64,000 nucleotides of DNA from NCBI GenBank assembly GCA_038380435.1, contig JAWZYU010000030.1:65669817-65733816 (forward strand), given 5' to 3'. The notes under the pieces were generated by a model. That model was not told the origin of the DNA, made no database searches, and saw nothing but the letters and a program-made list of their open reading frames with translations. This document shows, piece after piece, positions 47,701 through 50,790 of this stretch; the first letter of the stretch is position 1; each line of letters starts with the position of its first letter. This DNA comes from Ryuthela nishihirai. Lineage: Eukaryota; Arthropoda; Arachnida; Araneae; Heptathelidae. Both the position numbers and the translations under genes were made by a program.

Positions 47701-50385
47701 TTAAATTGCTCCTTTGTAGTTACGAAAGTCCTACTCCCATCTCCAAAGAATATAGTGAACAATGCATTTAATTTTGTGTAATTCTCTGTAGTAGTCTTTC
47801 AATTGTATAATCACTTATATTGCTGACATGCATATATATAATAAAAAAAATATTAACTTCTACTTCATTATTTTGTACTAGTACAATAGATATTTGTTAT
47901 AATGTGAAACATTACAAAAGGCAAAACTTAAATTTTTCTGTAATGAAAAACATAAAGTATTTTTCTTTTCATTTGCCTACATCTAATAAAAGAGTTTAAA
48001 GATTCTAAAAACAGAATTGTCACAATTGTATATTATTATATATAGATGACTGTGAGTTACTGAGTAATAGGGGATCATTCTAATTTTAACTATGATGCAG
48101 GAATGATCGAGCTCTGAAAATTTGCACCTCGGGGTAATCCAGCTCATAGATCTCAATATTATAGAAGGAATATTTAAGTTGTTTCAAGTTGTAAAATATT
48201 TTTGTCGTCGGACTTATTATCATTACCAGTCTCTGCCATCAGGCCCTCAGTATTTGCAATGAGAGTCTTCCACAACTCTCCAGTCCAGAGTCTTTACATT
48301 GAGACTAATGAACCATTTTTCTATTCACTGTCAGGAATTGTTCCTACATATGTGGCTACATTCAATCACTGCTTTTTCATCTTTTTAGGTGGGAAATACT
48401 TTACACTAATCTCCAGACTGCTATTTGTTCTTTCAGTTTATGTGTCCGAGGCTATCTGAGAGACATCGACAGTCTTGATAACATTGCCCACAGCTGAGCC
48501 TCATCTACTGTGGCTTGCTGTTTTCTCTCCCTTTATTTTTTTACCTTTACAGGACAGGGAAAGCCTTTACGCCCAACAGTGTGCTCTGGCCGAAATTTGA
48601 TCTCCAAAATGTCTTTCAAAGTCAAATAGAGGCCATTTAGAGGTCAAACCTTGATCTACAAGTACTAGAAACATGAAAATTGTGTCTTAGGGTGTTGTAG
48701 AGATGTGAAAAATTACCAAATTTCAGATCTGGAGGGTCCTTCGAGGTCAAAGGTCAAATTTAAATCTATTGGTGCTGGAGATCTAAAAAAAATTGGTAAA
48801 TAAGGCTATTTCAGGCAGTAGAACTCAGAAATAAGAGGAATTTCCAGATTCAGTGTTGCATTCTTGGATGAATAAATGTCAGGTTACGCATTAGAAATCA
48901 AAAGGTGCTGAAGGCACCAATTAATTTTTGGTATTATGTATATTGGCTACATTCATAATATAATGCATGTTGTTAGTTCTAGTTGTATAGTATACACCAA
49001 AAAGCCAAAACATTATGACCACCTGCCTAATATGATGTTGGTCCTCCACATGCAGCTAAAACAGCTCTTACACAATGAGGCATGGACGCTACATGATTTC
49101 TAAAGGTGTCTTGTGGTATCTGGTACCAACATGTTACCAGCAGATCCTTTAACTCTCATATGTTATGTGGTTGAGCTGCCACAGATCGGATATGCTGATC
49201 CAGTGCAAATCACAGATGCTCAATTGGATTGATGTCTGGGGAATTTGGAGTCCAGAGCAATACCTGGTAGTCTTCCTCATGTTCCATGAACCATTCTCAA
49301 ACAATCTGGGCAGTGTGGCATGATGTATTATCCTGCTGAAAGAAGGCACTACTAGAGGGGTATACCTTTGCCATGAAAGGGTGTACCTGGTCTGCAATGA
49401 TGTTTAGGTAGGTGGTAGATGTCATAGTTTCCTGCAAATGAATGACTGGATCCAAGGTTTCCCAGCAGAACATTGCCCAAAGCATTACACTTCCTCCACT
49501 GGCTTGTTTTTGTCCCACGTTGCATCCTGGTGCCAACACTTCCCCATGTAAACAACACGCATGTACCCAGCTGTCCACATGGTGCAACAGGAAATGAGAT
49601 TCATTGGACCAGGCAACCTTCCAATCATTCAAGGTCCAGTTTTGATGCTCACATGCCCATTTGTAAGTACTTTCAACAGTGAACCGAGGTTAGCATGGGC
49701 ACTCAGAGTGGCCTATGACTATGCAGCCCCATGTACAGCAGGGTTTGATGTACTGTGGTTGTGATACATTACTCCCCTCACCAGTATTCAAATTATGGGT
49801 GAGTTGCGCCACAGTATCCCTTCTCTTGAATCGTACCATACAGGATAGCCTTTGCTCACCTCTAGCATCGATGCACCATGGTCAGCCCACACCTTGCTGG
49901 CAGTTTGTGGTTTTTCCTTCCTCGTACCACTTTTTAAAGGTACTAACCACAGCTGACCATGAGCACCCCACAAACCTTGCTGTCTCAGAAATGCTCTGAC
50001 CCAGTTGTCTGACCATTACAATTTGGCCTTTGTCAAATTCACTTAAGTCAGCTGCCATTCCCATCTGAAGAACAAGAATAACACTGATTAACAGAGCTGA
50101 GTATCAAGTGTTATTTATACTGTTTCATGACCTTCACATGCACCGTTGTTTGCCTGCAATTGCTTTTATTTGAATAAAGATGTGCTGGTCATAATGTTTT
50201 GGCTCTTTGGTGTGTGTGTGTGTGTATATATATATGTGTGTGTGTGTAGGTTATGCAAAATATTTTAATTTATTTCTTTTTTTAACTTATTTTAGATGTC
50301 TCACAGTGCTGAATGCCAAGATGTGCTAAAGTTCATAACCCATTGGTGTGGTGGTGCACCTAATCTCAGTTATTCATTCCAGTAA
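2598..50385 (+). CDS. IFT172: Intraflagellar transport protein 172, C-terminal part (15 exons)
   Basis: IFT172 is a peripheral subunit of the IFT-B complex that carries cargo along ciliary microtubules and acts in turnaround at the ciliary tip. Seen: fifteen exons at 2598-2740, 4291-4449, 8759-8939, 10973-11082, 15908-16043, 16122-16220, 19933-20042, 22789-22939, 24358-24585, 28488-28694, 31314-31373, 33719-33817, 35503-35653, 40438-40529 and 50296-50385 join to 2016 nt (671 codons plus stop) with all phases matching and GT-AG at every junction. Diagnostic strings include [35 protein letters not shown] and [11 protein letters not shown]. Known: the family protein is about 1750 residues, with N-terminal WD40 propellers, a long TPR-like helical solenoid and a C-terminal U-box-like region. 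This piece is the solenoid end and C-terminus; the propellers must lie upstream of base 1. Coding sequence is only about 4% of the span. Confidence 0.97.
2741..4290. other. IFT172 intron, no elements recognised
   Basis: AT-rich. A run of about ten T followed by about twelve G sits near 3469-3491. Reading frames here are short and have no recognisable similarity. Confidence 0.6.
4291..4449 (+). CDS. IFT172: IFT172 exon b
   Basis: Residues 48-101: a TPR-like helical segment containing [18 protein letters not shown]. The acceptor is atttttccag. The donor is GTTAGT, taken inside CTTATGTTAGT, because only this split (AT|G) restores the Met-Tyr-Val-His join to the next exon. Confidence 0.95.
4988..5039. 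repeat. Imperfect hairpin
   Basis: Arms around TTTTATTGCTGGTGTCATAC and its near-complement GTACGACACTAGCAATAAAA face each other across a loop of a few bases (CATGCTCATG). There are about two mismatches in the stem. It may be a fold-back remnant of a transposon. Confidence 0.7.
5363..5517 (-). mobile_element. SINE, tRNA-Ser-like family, decayed head
   Basis: Contains the family body: AAGCAGCTG tail, GAGGTCTTACAGGAGCCTGT, TTTATATGCCATAGTAGAAG, then CATGCCTTACTCAGGGCT before the degraded tRNA-like head. It lies in inverse orientation to IFT172. Confidence 0.8.
6100..6770 (+). mobile_element. Possible 3' end of a non-LTR element
   Basis: The segment ends GCACCATAAAACCCCAAACAACCAACCAACC, a short-unit tail typical of LINE 3' ends. 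The upstream T-rich frame has no clear protein similarity, so only the tail is informative; the start is arbitrary. Confidence 0.3.
6905..8258 (-). mobile_element. Tc1-like transposon, rearranged and inactive
   Basis: The left end reads CAGTTTATTAGGTACACCTA, a Tc1-type terminus; no matching right end was found. On the - strand the parts run in order: an N-terminal HTH piece ([18 protein letters not shown]), a middle part, then a catalytic end with [12 protein letters not shown] and [12 protein letters not shown] (the Glu region of DD34E). Stops and frameshifts interrupt it. An inverted copy of about 110 bp of its own catalytic segment lies at 7764-7875. Confidence 0.85.
7764..7875 (+). repeat. 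Inverted duplicate of Tc1 catalytic segment
   Basis: The + strand here reads [20 protein letters not shown], the same peptide that the - strand encodes at about 7225-7338. The two copies form potential arms of about 110 bp around a loop of about 420 bp, with few mismatches. Confidence 0.9.
8759..8939 (+). CDS. IFT172: IFT172 exon c
   Basis: Residues 101-161, with [17 protein letters not shown] and [11 protein letters not shown], highly typical of the family. The acceptor is tctgatag and the donor gtatgt. The exon ends in phase 0 at FYK. Confidence 0.96.
9217..9490 (+). mobile_element. SINE, tRNA-Met-like family, 5'-truncated
   Basis: Matches the body of the intact copy at 23250: CAGTCAGTGGGGGACACTGA, GTAAAGCTGTGGCCCC, then GAGGTAAAACAACCC at the 3' end. 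The tRNA-like head is missing. Confidence 0.8.
9790..10345. repeat. Diverged tandem duplication, about 264-bp period
   Basis: ATTCCCAGTGTT, GTCATTGCTGA, a CATAGC-GATGGC block and an ACTATCGAGATTTTTAT-type block recur in the same order at about 9955-10075 and 10218-10340. No coding similarity was recognised; a LINE 3' region is one possibility. Confidence 0.55.
10973..11082 (+). CDS. IFT172: IFT172 exon d
   Basis: Residues 162-198, with [17 protein letters not shown]. The acceptor is acattgtag and the donor gttagt. The last codon is split AA|A. Translation past the donor, up to 11236, is intronic. Confidence 0.95.
11369..11540 (+). mobile_element. SINE, tRNA-Met-like family, 3' fragment
   Basis: Only the 3' third is present: AATGGCCTTGATGGGAGACT, then CAGCTGTCCAGT and a GTTGTGTGC-polyA end. 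Confidence 0.6.
11703..14033 (-). mobile_element. mariner remnant interrupted by a SINE
   Basis: The termini TTAAAAATAATGAGACTACT (11709) and AATCTCATTACTTTTCAAAC (about 14015) are inverted and mariner-like. On the - strand, 13268-13513 gives [17 protein letters not shown] (first catalytic Asp) and 13086-13310 gives [10 protein letters not shown] and ANTLKSHL. The 3' part reappears near 11703-11860. The SINE at 12795-13105 and further DNA (11910-12790) separate the pieces. Stops are frequent. Confidence 0.75.
12795..13105 (-). mobile_element. SINE, tRNA-Met-like family, inside mariner
   Basis: In - orientation: from TTTACCTCTGAGTGGCAC (3' end) through GAGATAAATCTCAACACTGC to a box B complement (GGACTCAAACC). 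Box A is lost. Confidence 0.8.
14129..14201. repeat. 37-bp tandem repeat, two copies
   Basis: ATTATCTAGATT followed by CAGAGTAGATTATTGGCAGG occurs at 14129-14165 and 14166-14201, with one small indel. Confidence 0.85.
14191..14240. repeat. Perfect 23-bp hairpin
   Basis: TTATTGGCAGGTTTATAATC plus ATC (14191-14213) is matched base for base by its reverse complement at 14218-14240 across a 4-nt TGAT loop. The left arm overlaps the second 37-bp repeat. Confidence 0.95.
14241..15907. other. IFT172 intron, possible LTR-like segment
   Basis: At 14850-15010 the - strand reads ...GTGAATAAACTGTGTCATCC... with TGTTACACC on the + strand, which could be part of an LTR. No polymerase or second LTR is visible. 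The rest is AT-rich without recognised features, including a T16 run near 15766. Confidence 0.25.
15908..16043 (+). CDS. IFT172: IFT172 exon e
   Basis: Residues 198-243, with [16 protein letters not shown] and LLEKCWTK. The acceptor is catttcag and the donor gtaatt. The intron that follows is only 78 bp, by far the shortest in the gene. Confidence 0.95.
16122..16220 (+). CDS. IFT172: IFT172 exon f
   Basis: 33 codons in phase 0, residues 244-276 ([10 protein letters not shown] to KKYTS). The acceptor is gtttgtttcag and the donor gtatgt. This is one of the less conserved stretches but is fixed by its neighbours. Confidence 0.93.
16331..16846. mobile_element. hAT-like MITE with 8-9 bp target duplication
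   Basis: Left terminus AGGGGACCAGATTT and right terminus GGTCACCCTA are inverted; AATTAAAGT flanks both sides (16322-16330 and 16847-16855). The left end is present three times in tandem (16331, 16401, 16473; period about 70-72 bp). It is non-coding and AT-rich. Confidence 0.6.
17490..18699 (+). mobile_element. Tc1-like transposon, copy 1
   Basis: The termini share AGAGCCAAAACATTATGACC and its reverse complement, with TA at both junctions (17488-17489, 18700-18701). About 1.21 kb. A transposase frame starting near 17656 ([14 protein letters not shown]) is broken by stops. Later pieces include [14 protein letters not shown] and FSRITHHAI. It is inserted in the DUF4817-type element. Confidence 0.9.
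19933..20042 (+). CDS. IFT172: IFT172 exon g
   Basis: Residues 277-313, with [20 protein letters not shown] and [11 protein letters not shown]. The acceptor is ttgtaatag and the donor gttagc. The final Arg codon is split AG|A. Confidence 0.96.
20447..20745 (-). mobile_element. SINE, tRNA-Gly-like family, longest copy
   Basis: - orientation: tail-side CACTGAGTAAGATGG... and head GGGACTTGAACCCACATCTC (box B complement) with TCTACCATTGAACTAATGCC (box A complement). It ends near AATAAATATTTGTGGAAAAA. Confidence 0.7.
20750..20833 (-). mobile_element. SINE, tRNA-Gly-like family, head fragment
   Basis: A second head abuts the previous copy: CTGACATAGGGACTTGATCC then CAGACACATGGCAAAGTATT, truncated before box A. 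Confidence 0.65.
20995..22159. mobile_element. TTAA-flanked non-autonomous element, copy 1
   Basis: Begins TTAACCCTTCACAGTGACCA and ends with the inverted CACTGGAAAGGTTAA. The inverted similarity extends inward through ATTCA and GAGGCCAAG. Inside are degenerate repeats with cores GAATTAAATTCCCTTTAATT (about 21542) and AATTAAATGCTGATTAATTT (about 21998). No ORF. TTAA at both ends is the piggyBac signature. A SINE fragment (21686-21757) is inserted. Confidence 0.6.
21686..21757 (-). mobile_element. SINE, tRNA-Ser-like family, tail fragment
   Basis: ACCCCCTCAAGCAGCTGCTT, GAGGTCTGACGAGCCTGTCA, then TTTATATGCCAAAGTAGAAG; the head is absent. Confidence 0.8.
22789..22939 (+). CDS. IFT172: IFT172 exon h
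   Basis: Residues 313-363, with [18 protein letters not shown] and [19 protein letters not shown]. The acceptor is atttccag and the donor gtaaga, ending at EKQ. Confidence 0.96.
23250..23634 (+). mobile_element. Full-length SINE, tRNA-Met-like family
   Basis: The best preserved copy. GGGGGTGGCTCAGTCGGTAG gives box A, AGGCTCGTAATCT an anticodon arm like elongator tRNA-Met, and GGTTCGAGTCC box B. The body has ATGGGACGTTAAGCCGTGG and CACGTTAAAGAACACG, a central domain shared among several animal SINE superfamilies. The 3' end is GAGGTAAAACAACCC. A 12-bp target duplication CCTGTGATACTT lies at 23238-23249 and 23635-23646. Polymerase III would transcribe such an element. Confidence 0.95.
24358..24585 (+). 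CDS. IFT172: IFT172 exon i
   Basis: Largest exon seen (76 codons, phase 0), residues 364-439, with [26 protein letters not shown] and [12 protein letters not shown]. The acceptor is tatttgcag and the donor gttagt. Confidence 0.97.
24911..24983. repeat. Inverted duplication of 30 bp inside LINE
   Basis: Arms 24911-24940 and 24954-24983 are complementary except two positions, with a 13-nt loop. The related LINE copy at 45300-45390 has only one arm, so the left arm is a secondary fold-back duplication. Confidence 0.85.
25107..25487 (-). mobile_element. SINE, tRNA-Met-like family, inside LINE
   Basis: - orientation, full body and head: TTTTACCTCTGAGTGGCAC to GGACTTGAACTAGGAACTGC and TAGCCATT-like box A complement (AAGCCATTCC). 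Flanked by CTGAAA on both sides, where the uninterrupted LINE reads TTCTGAAAG. Confidence 0.9.
26111..27331. mobile_element. TTAA-flanked non-autonomous element, copy 2
   Basis: TTAACC at 26111 and GGGTTAA ending 27331 are inverted termini. Removing one TTAA plus the element rejoins the LINE frame (IMLN | RI... DKLWV), which fixes both ends and the target duplication. It contains a 330-bp tandem duplication and related degenerate units. No ORF. Same internal core (GAATTAAATG...TTAGTTATTT) as the element at 20995. Confidence 0.75.
26424..27083. repeat. 330-bp tandem duplication, almost identical copies
   Basis: 26424-26753 and 26754-27083 have a constant 330-bp offset. The only internal difference I noticed is ATGATTAGA versus ATGATGAGA (26653 vs 26983). 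Confidence 0.95.
28488..28694 (+). CDS. IFT172: IFT172 exon j
   Basis: 69 codons, residues 440-508, with [21 protein letters not shown] and [13 protein letters not shown]. The acceptor is catattttag and the donor gtaagt. It lies between two LINE fragments, 28170 upstream and 28966 downstream. Confidence 0.97.
28966..30300 (+). mobile_element. RTE-like LINE, 5' part, copy B
   Basis: Contains the 5' region seen near 46620-47100 (ACCTTTCAAAGGAGAT) and a decayed endonuclease: LGHSGLQET-like at about 29682 and [12 protein letters not shown] at about 30020. Many stops. It lacks the RT part. Confidence 0.65.
30204..30291. repeat. 34-bp tandem repeat, 2.6 copies
   Basis: TAGGAGCACCAGTTTATATA repeats at 30204, 30238 and 30272 with few changes, at the end of LINE copy B. 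Confidence 0.9.
30301..31313. other. IFT172 intron, nothing recognised
   Basis: AT-rich. A GAGTTCGAGCCCTAC stretch at about 31060 resembles a tRNA T-arm/box B but has no box A partner. Confidence 0.5.
31314..31373 (+). CDS. IFT172: IFT172 exon k (short)
   Basis: Only 20 codons, residues 509-528, [20 protein letters not shown]. The acceptor is taattttag and the donor gtaggt. It matches the family's GWDNMAFIFLNRFLDL-type stretch and is too short to stand out as an ORF. Confidence 0.95.
31374..32760. other. IFT172 intron, nothing recognised
   Basis: AT-rich intron with a C9 run at about 32407. A 133-codon open frame at 32461-32862 has no domain and runs into a SINE, so I treat it as chance. 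Confidence 0.55.
32765..32950 (+). mobile_element. SINE, tRNA-Ser-like family
   Basis: GTCCGAGAGGTTATTGTGCT (degenerate box A), GGTTCGAGC (box B), GCTGAGGTCCCACCATCCTC, then CAAGCAGCTGCTTGAGGG at the end. Confidence 0.85.
33719..33817 (+). CDS. IFT172: IFT172 exon l
   Basis: 33 codons, residues 529-561, with AIEEG and the near-invariant [12 protein letters not shown] followed by a Pro-rich EIPLPEK. The acceptor is cgcatatag and the donor gtgagt. Confidence 0.96.
33991..34364 (+). mobile_element. SINE, tRNA-Met-like family
   Basis: Head GGTTCAATCAGTAATGAGCC, box B region GGCTCAAGTCC, GAAGTTAAGCCATGG, CACATTAAAGAACACTGG and a GTGCCACTCAGATGTGAAAC end. Moderately decayed. Confidence 0.9.
34614..34675 (-). 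mobile_element. SINE, tRNA-Ser-like family, tail fragment
   Basis: TACCCCCTCAAACAGCTGCT and GACAGGAGCCTGTCAGTTTA only. It faces the full copy at 34738 in opposite orientation. Confidence 0.8.
34738..34930 (+). mobile_element. Full-length SINE, tRNA-Ser-like family
   Basis: GTCATGGCCGAGTGGTTAGC (box A), GGTTCGAGCCCC (box B), TTTTTCTGCTGAGGTCCTGC, ATGGCATATAAACTGACAGG, then CAAGCAGCTGCTTGCGGGGG and a T-rich end. The best preserved copy of this about 195-bp family. Confidence 0.93.
35019..35400 (+). mobile_element. SINE, tRNA-Met-like family
   Basis: GGGTGTGGCTCAGTTGGTAG, CTCATAATCT anticodon arm, GATGGGACATTAAGTCATGG and GAGGTAAAATAACCC. Flanked by GGTATAA on both sides (35012 and 35401). Confidence 0.92.
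35503..35653 (+). CDS. IFT172: IFT172 exon m
   Basis: Residues 562-612, with [20 protein letters not shown] and YEASLVSA, and a PPCVITG end. This is the C-terminal U-box-like region. The acceptor is atgttacag and the donor gtaaat. The Gly codon is split G|GC. Confidence 0.96.
35947..37089 (+). mobile_element. pogo/Tigger-like transposon, decayed
   Basis: Termini TACAGTTGAACTTGGTTGTA and its inverse ending GAACTTAGTT... at 37089, with TA at each end. At 36390-36520 the + strand gives a CENP-B-type helix-turn-helix in decayed form ([27 protein letters not shown]). The catalytic domain is missing. About 1.14 kb. Confidence 0.75.
37090..38590. other. IFT172 intron, nothing recognised
   Basis: AT-rich DNA without exon-like or repeat signals that I could recognise. 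Confidence 0.5.
38598..38790 (-). mobile_element. Full-length SINE, tRNA-Ser-like family
   Basis: - orientation: ATACCCCCTCAAGCAGCAGC, GACAGTAGCCTGTCAGTTTA, AGGATGGCAGGACCTCAGCA, GGGCTCGAACCC (box B complement) and GCTAACCACTCGGCCATGG (box A complement). Confidence 0.93.
38800..39840 (+). mobile_element. mariner remnant
   Basis: + strand pieces of a mariner transposase: [20 protein letters not shown] (second HTH), [30 protein letters not shown] (before the second catalytic Asp), YGQTVNAEW, then [13 protein letters not shown]. Frequent stops; termini not resolved. Confidence 0.8.
39841..40437. other. IFT172 intron, nothing recognised
   Basis: AT-rich, no element recognised before exon n. Confidence 0.5.
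40438..40529 (+). CDS. IFT172: IFT172 exon n
   Basis: Residues 612-642, with [12 protein letters not shown] and [13 protein letters not shown]. The acceptor is tggttctag and the donor gtaact. The intron that follows (40530-50295) is the longest in the window. Confidence 0.96.
40530..41464. other. IFT172 intron, nothing recognised
   Basis: AT-rich start of the longest intron; the frame continuing from exon n to 40673 is read-through past a GTAACT donor. Confidence 0.5.
41481..41700 (-). mobile_element. SINE, tRNA-Ser-like family, old copy
   Basis: CAGAGGTCTGACAG, AGCCTGTAAGTATAATATGCC, AGGCAAGACCTCAACTGAAG and a degraded head ending CCAAATGGTC. Much more diverged than other copies. Confidence 0.6.
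42180..42375 (+). repeat. Repeat with box-B-like motif, copy 1
   Basis: GAGTTTGATTCCCACCACGT (box-B-like) followed by CAGCAATAATTTTTTTTTCAGATGAATAATTGTTG. The same block recurs at about 42695-42765. Possibly the 3' half of another tRNA-derived SINE. Confidence 0.5.
42510..42590. repeat. 31-bp hairpin ending in a Tc1-like motif
   Basis: Arms 42510-42540 and 42560-42590 are complementary at 29 of 31 positions with a 19-nt loop. Inner ends read AATATGACCACCT, close to the ATTATGACCACCT inside the Tc1 termini at 48994. Confidence 0.9.
42690..42770 (+). repeat. Repeat with box-B-like motif, copy 2
   Basis: GCATATTTGATTCCCGCCTC, then TCAGCAATAATTTTTTTCAG and ATGAATAATTGTTGAATT, matching copy 1 at 42320. 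Confidence 0.5.
43378..47110 (-). mobile_element. RTE-like LINE, near full length, inactive, copy C
   Basis: Reads from a 5' region (about 47100-46570) to a 3' end with a TGCATGTATG-type tail (about 43378-43400). Endonuclease: [29 protein letters not shown] (46428-46072), [12 protein letters not shown] and [11 protein letters not shown] (45945-45646). Connector: [16 protein letters not shown] and [12 protein letters not shown] (45479-44949). [20 protein letters not shown] and [10 protein letters not shown] (44943-44506). The catalytic YADD is replaced by YAHC (about 44160), and frames are broken. A 184-bp-period duplication lies in the endonuclease. Confidence 0.88.
45732..46089. repeat. Tandem duplication, 184-bp period
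   Basis: 45732-45905 recurs at 45916-46089 with no difference that I noticed, separated by 10 bp. It duplicates part of the LINE endonuclease region. Confidence 0.95.
47111..48990. other. IFT172 intron, mostly nothing recognised
   Basis: At 48580-48780 GGTCAAA motifs recur (AGGTCAAACCTTGATC, AGGTCAAAGGTCAAATT), probably part of an old repeat. No exon-like segment. Confidence 0.5.
48994..50213 (-). mobile_element. Tc1-like transposon, copy 2
   Basis: Termini ACACC...AGCCAAAACATTATGACCA and the inverse ending TTTGGTGT at 50213. About 1.22 kb. - strand protein from 50064: [20 protein letters not shown] and [13 protein letters not shown] (HTH), then [17 protein letters not shown] (first catalytic region) and [12 protein letters not shown] (second Asp). 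Frameshifts and stops make it inactive. Same family as 17490-18699, opposite orientation. A TG/TA microsatellite follows. Confidence 0.92.
50214..50250. repeat. TG/TA microsatellite
   Basis: Alternating TG, TA, TG tract directly at the Tc1 end. Confidence 0.85.
50296..50385 (+). CDS. IFT172: IFT172 terminal coding exon
   Basis: Residues 643-671 and the TAA stop. It reads [20 protein letters not shown] and ends LSYSFQ, like the family's conserved [14 protein letters not shown] and SFSFQ terminus. The acceptor is cttattttag. It starts 83 bp after the end of a Tc1-like element. Confidence 0.97.
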   Translation: MSHSAECQDVLKFITHWCGGAPNLSYSFQ

Positions 50386-50790
50386 ATGATAGTAGCTGTG
50401 AATTTTGAAAATTATTCGAAGCCCTATCAATGTTTTGGCACATATACACTGTCATATTTGCGTGAACATCTCGCACAATTTACTTTTCACTTCAAACAGG
50501 AATGGTTGCTTGTGTGCTGTATATCAATTGGCCATTTATTTTTAAAATACTTTAATATTCAAATACTAAATGAATGTATTGTTTCATTTTACAGATGACA
50601 AGCATTACATGGATATTGTTCATATAGAATATGAACAAATGTGAAACTGATAATGTTTAATCAGTGGCACAGCCAAGAATGGGAATTGGAGATTTAAACC
50701 CCACTTAGAGAAATTTTATTCTTAAGTAAACATTAGTTCATTGATTTTTTTTTTTTACCAGAAACAATAAAATTTTCCAAAATCCCCACC
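50386..50790 (+). other. IFT172: IFT172 probable 3' UTR with AATAAA
   Basis: Non-coding, AT-rich. The first canonical AATAAA after the stop is at 50766-50771; a second is at 51323-51328. Either could set the 3' end, and RNA data would be needed to choose. Confidence 0.5.
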
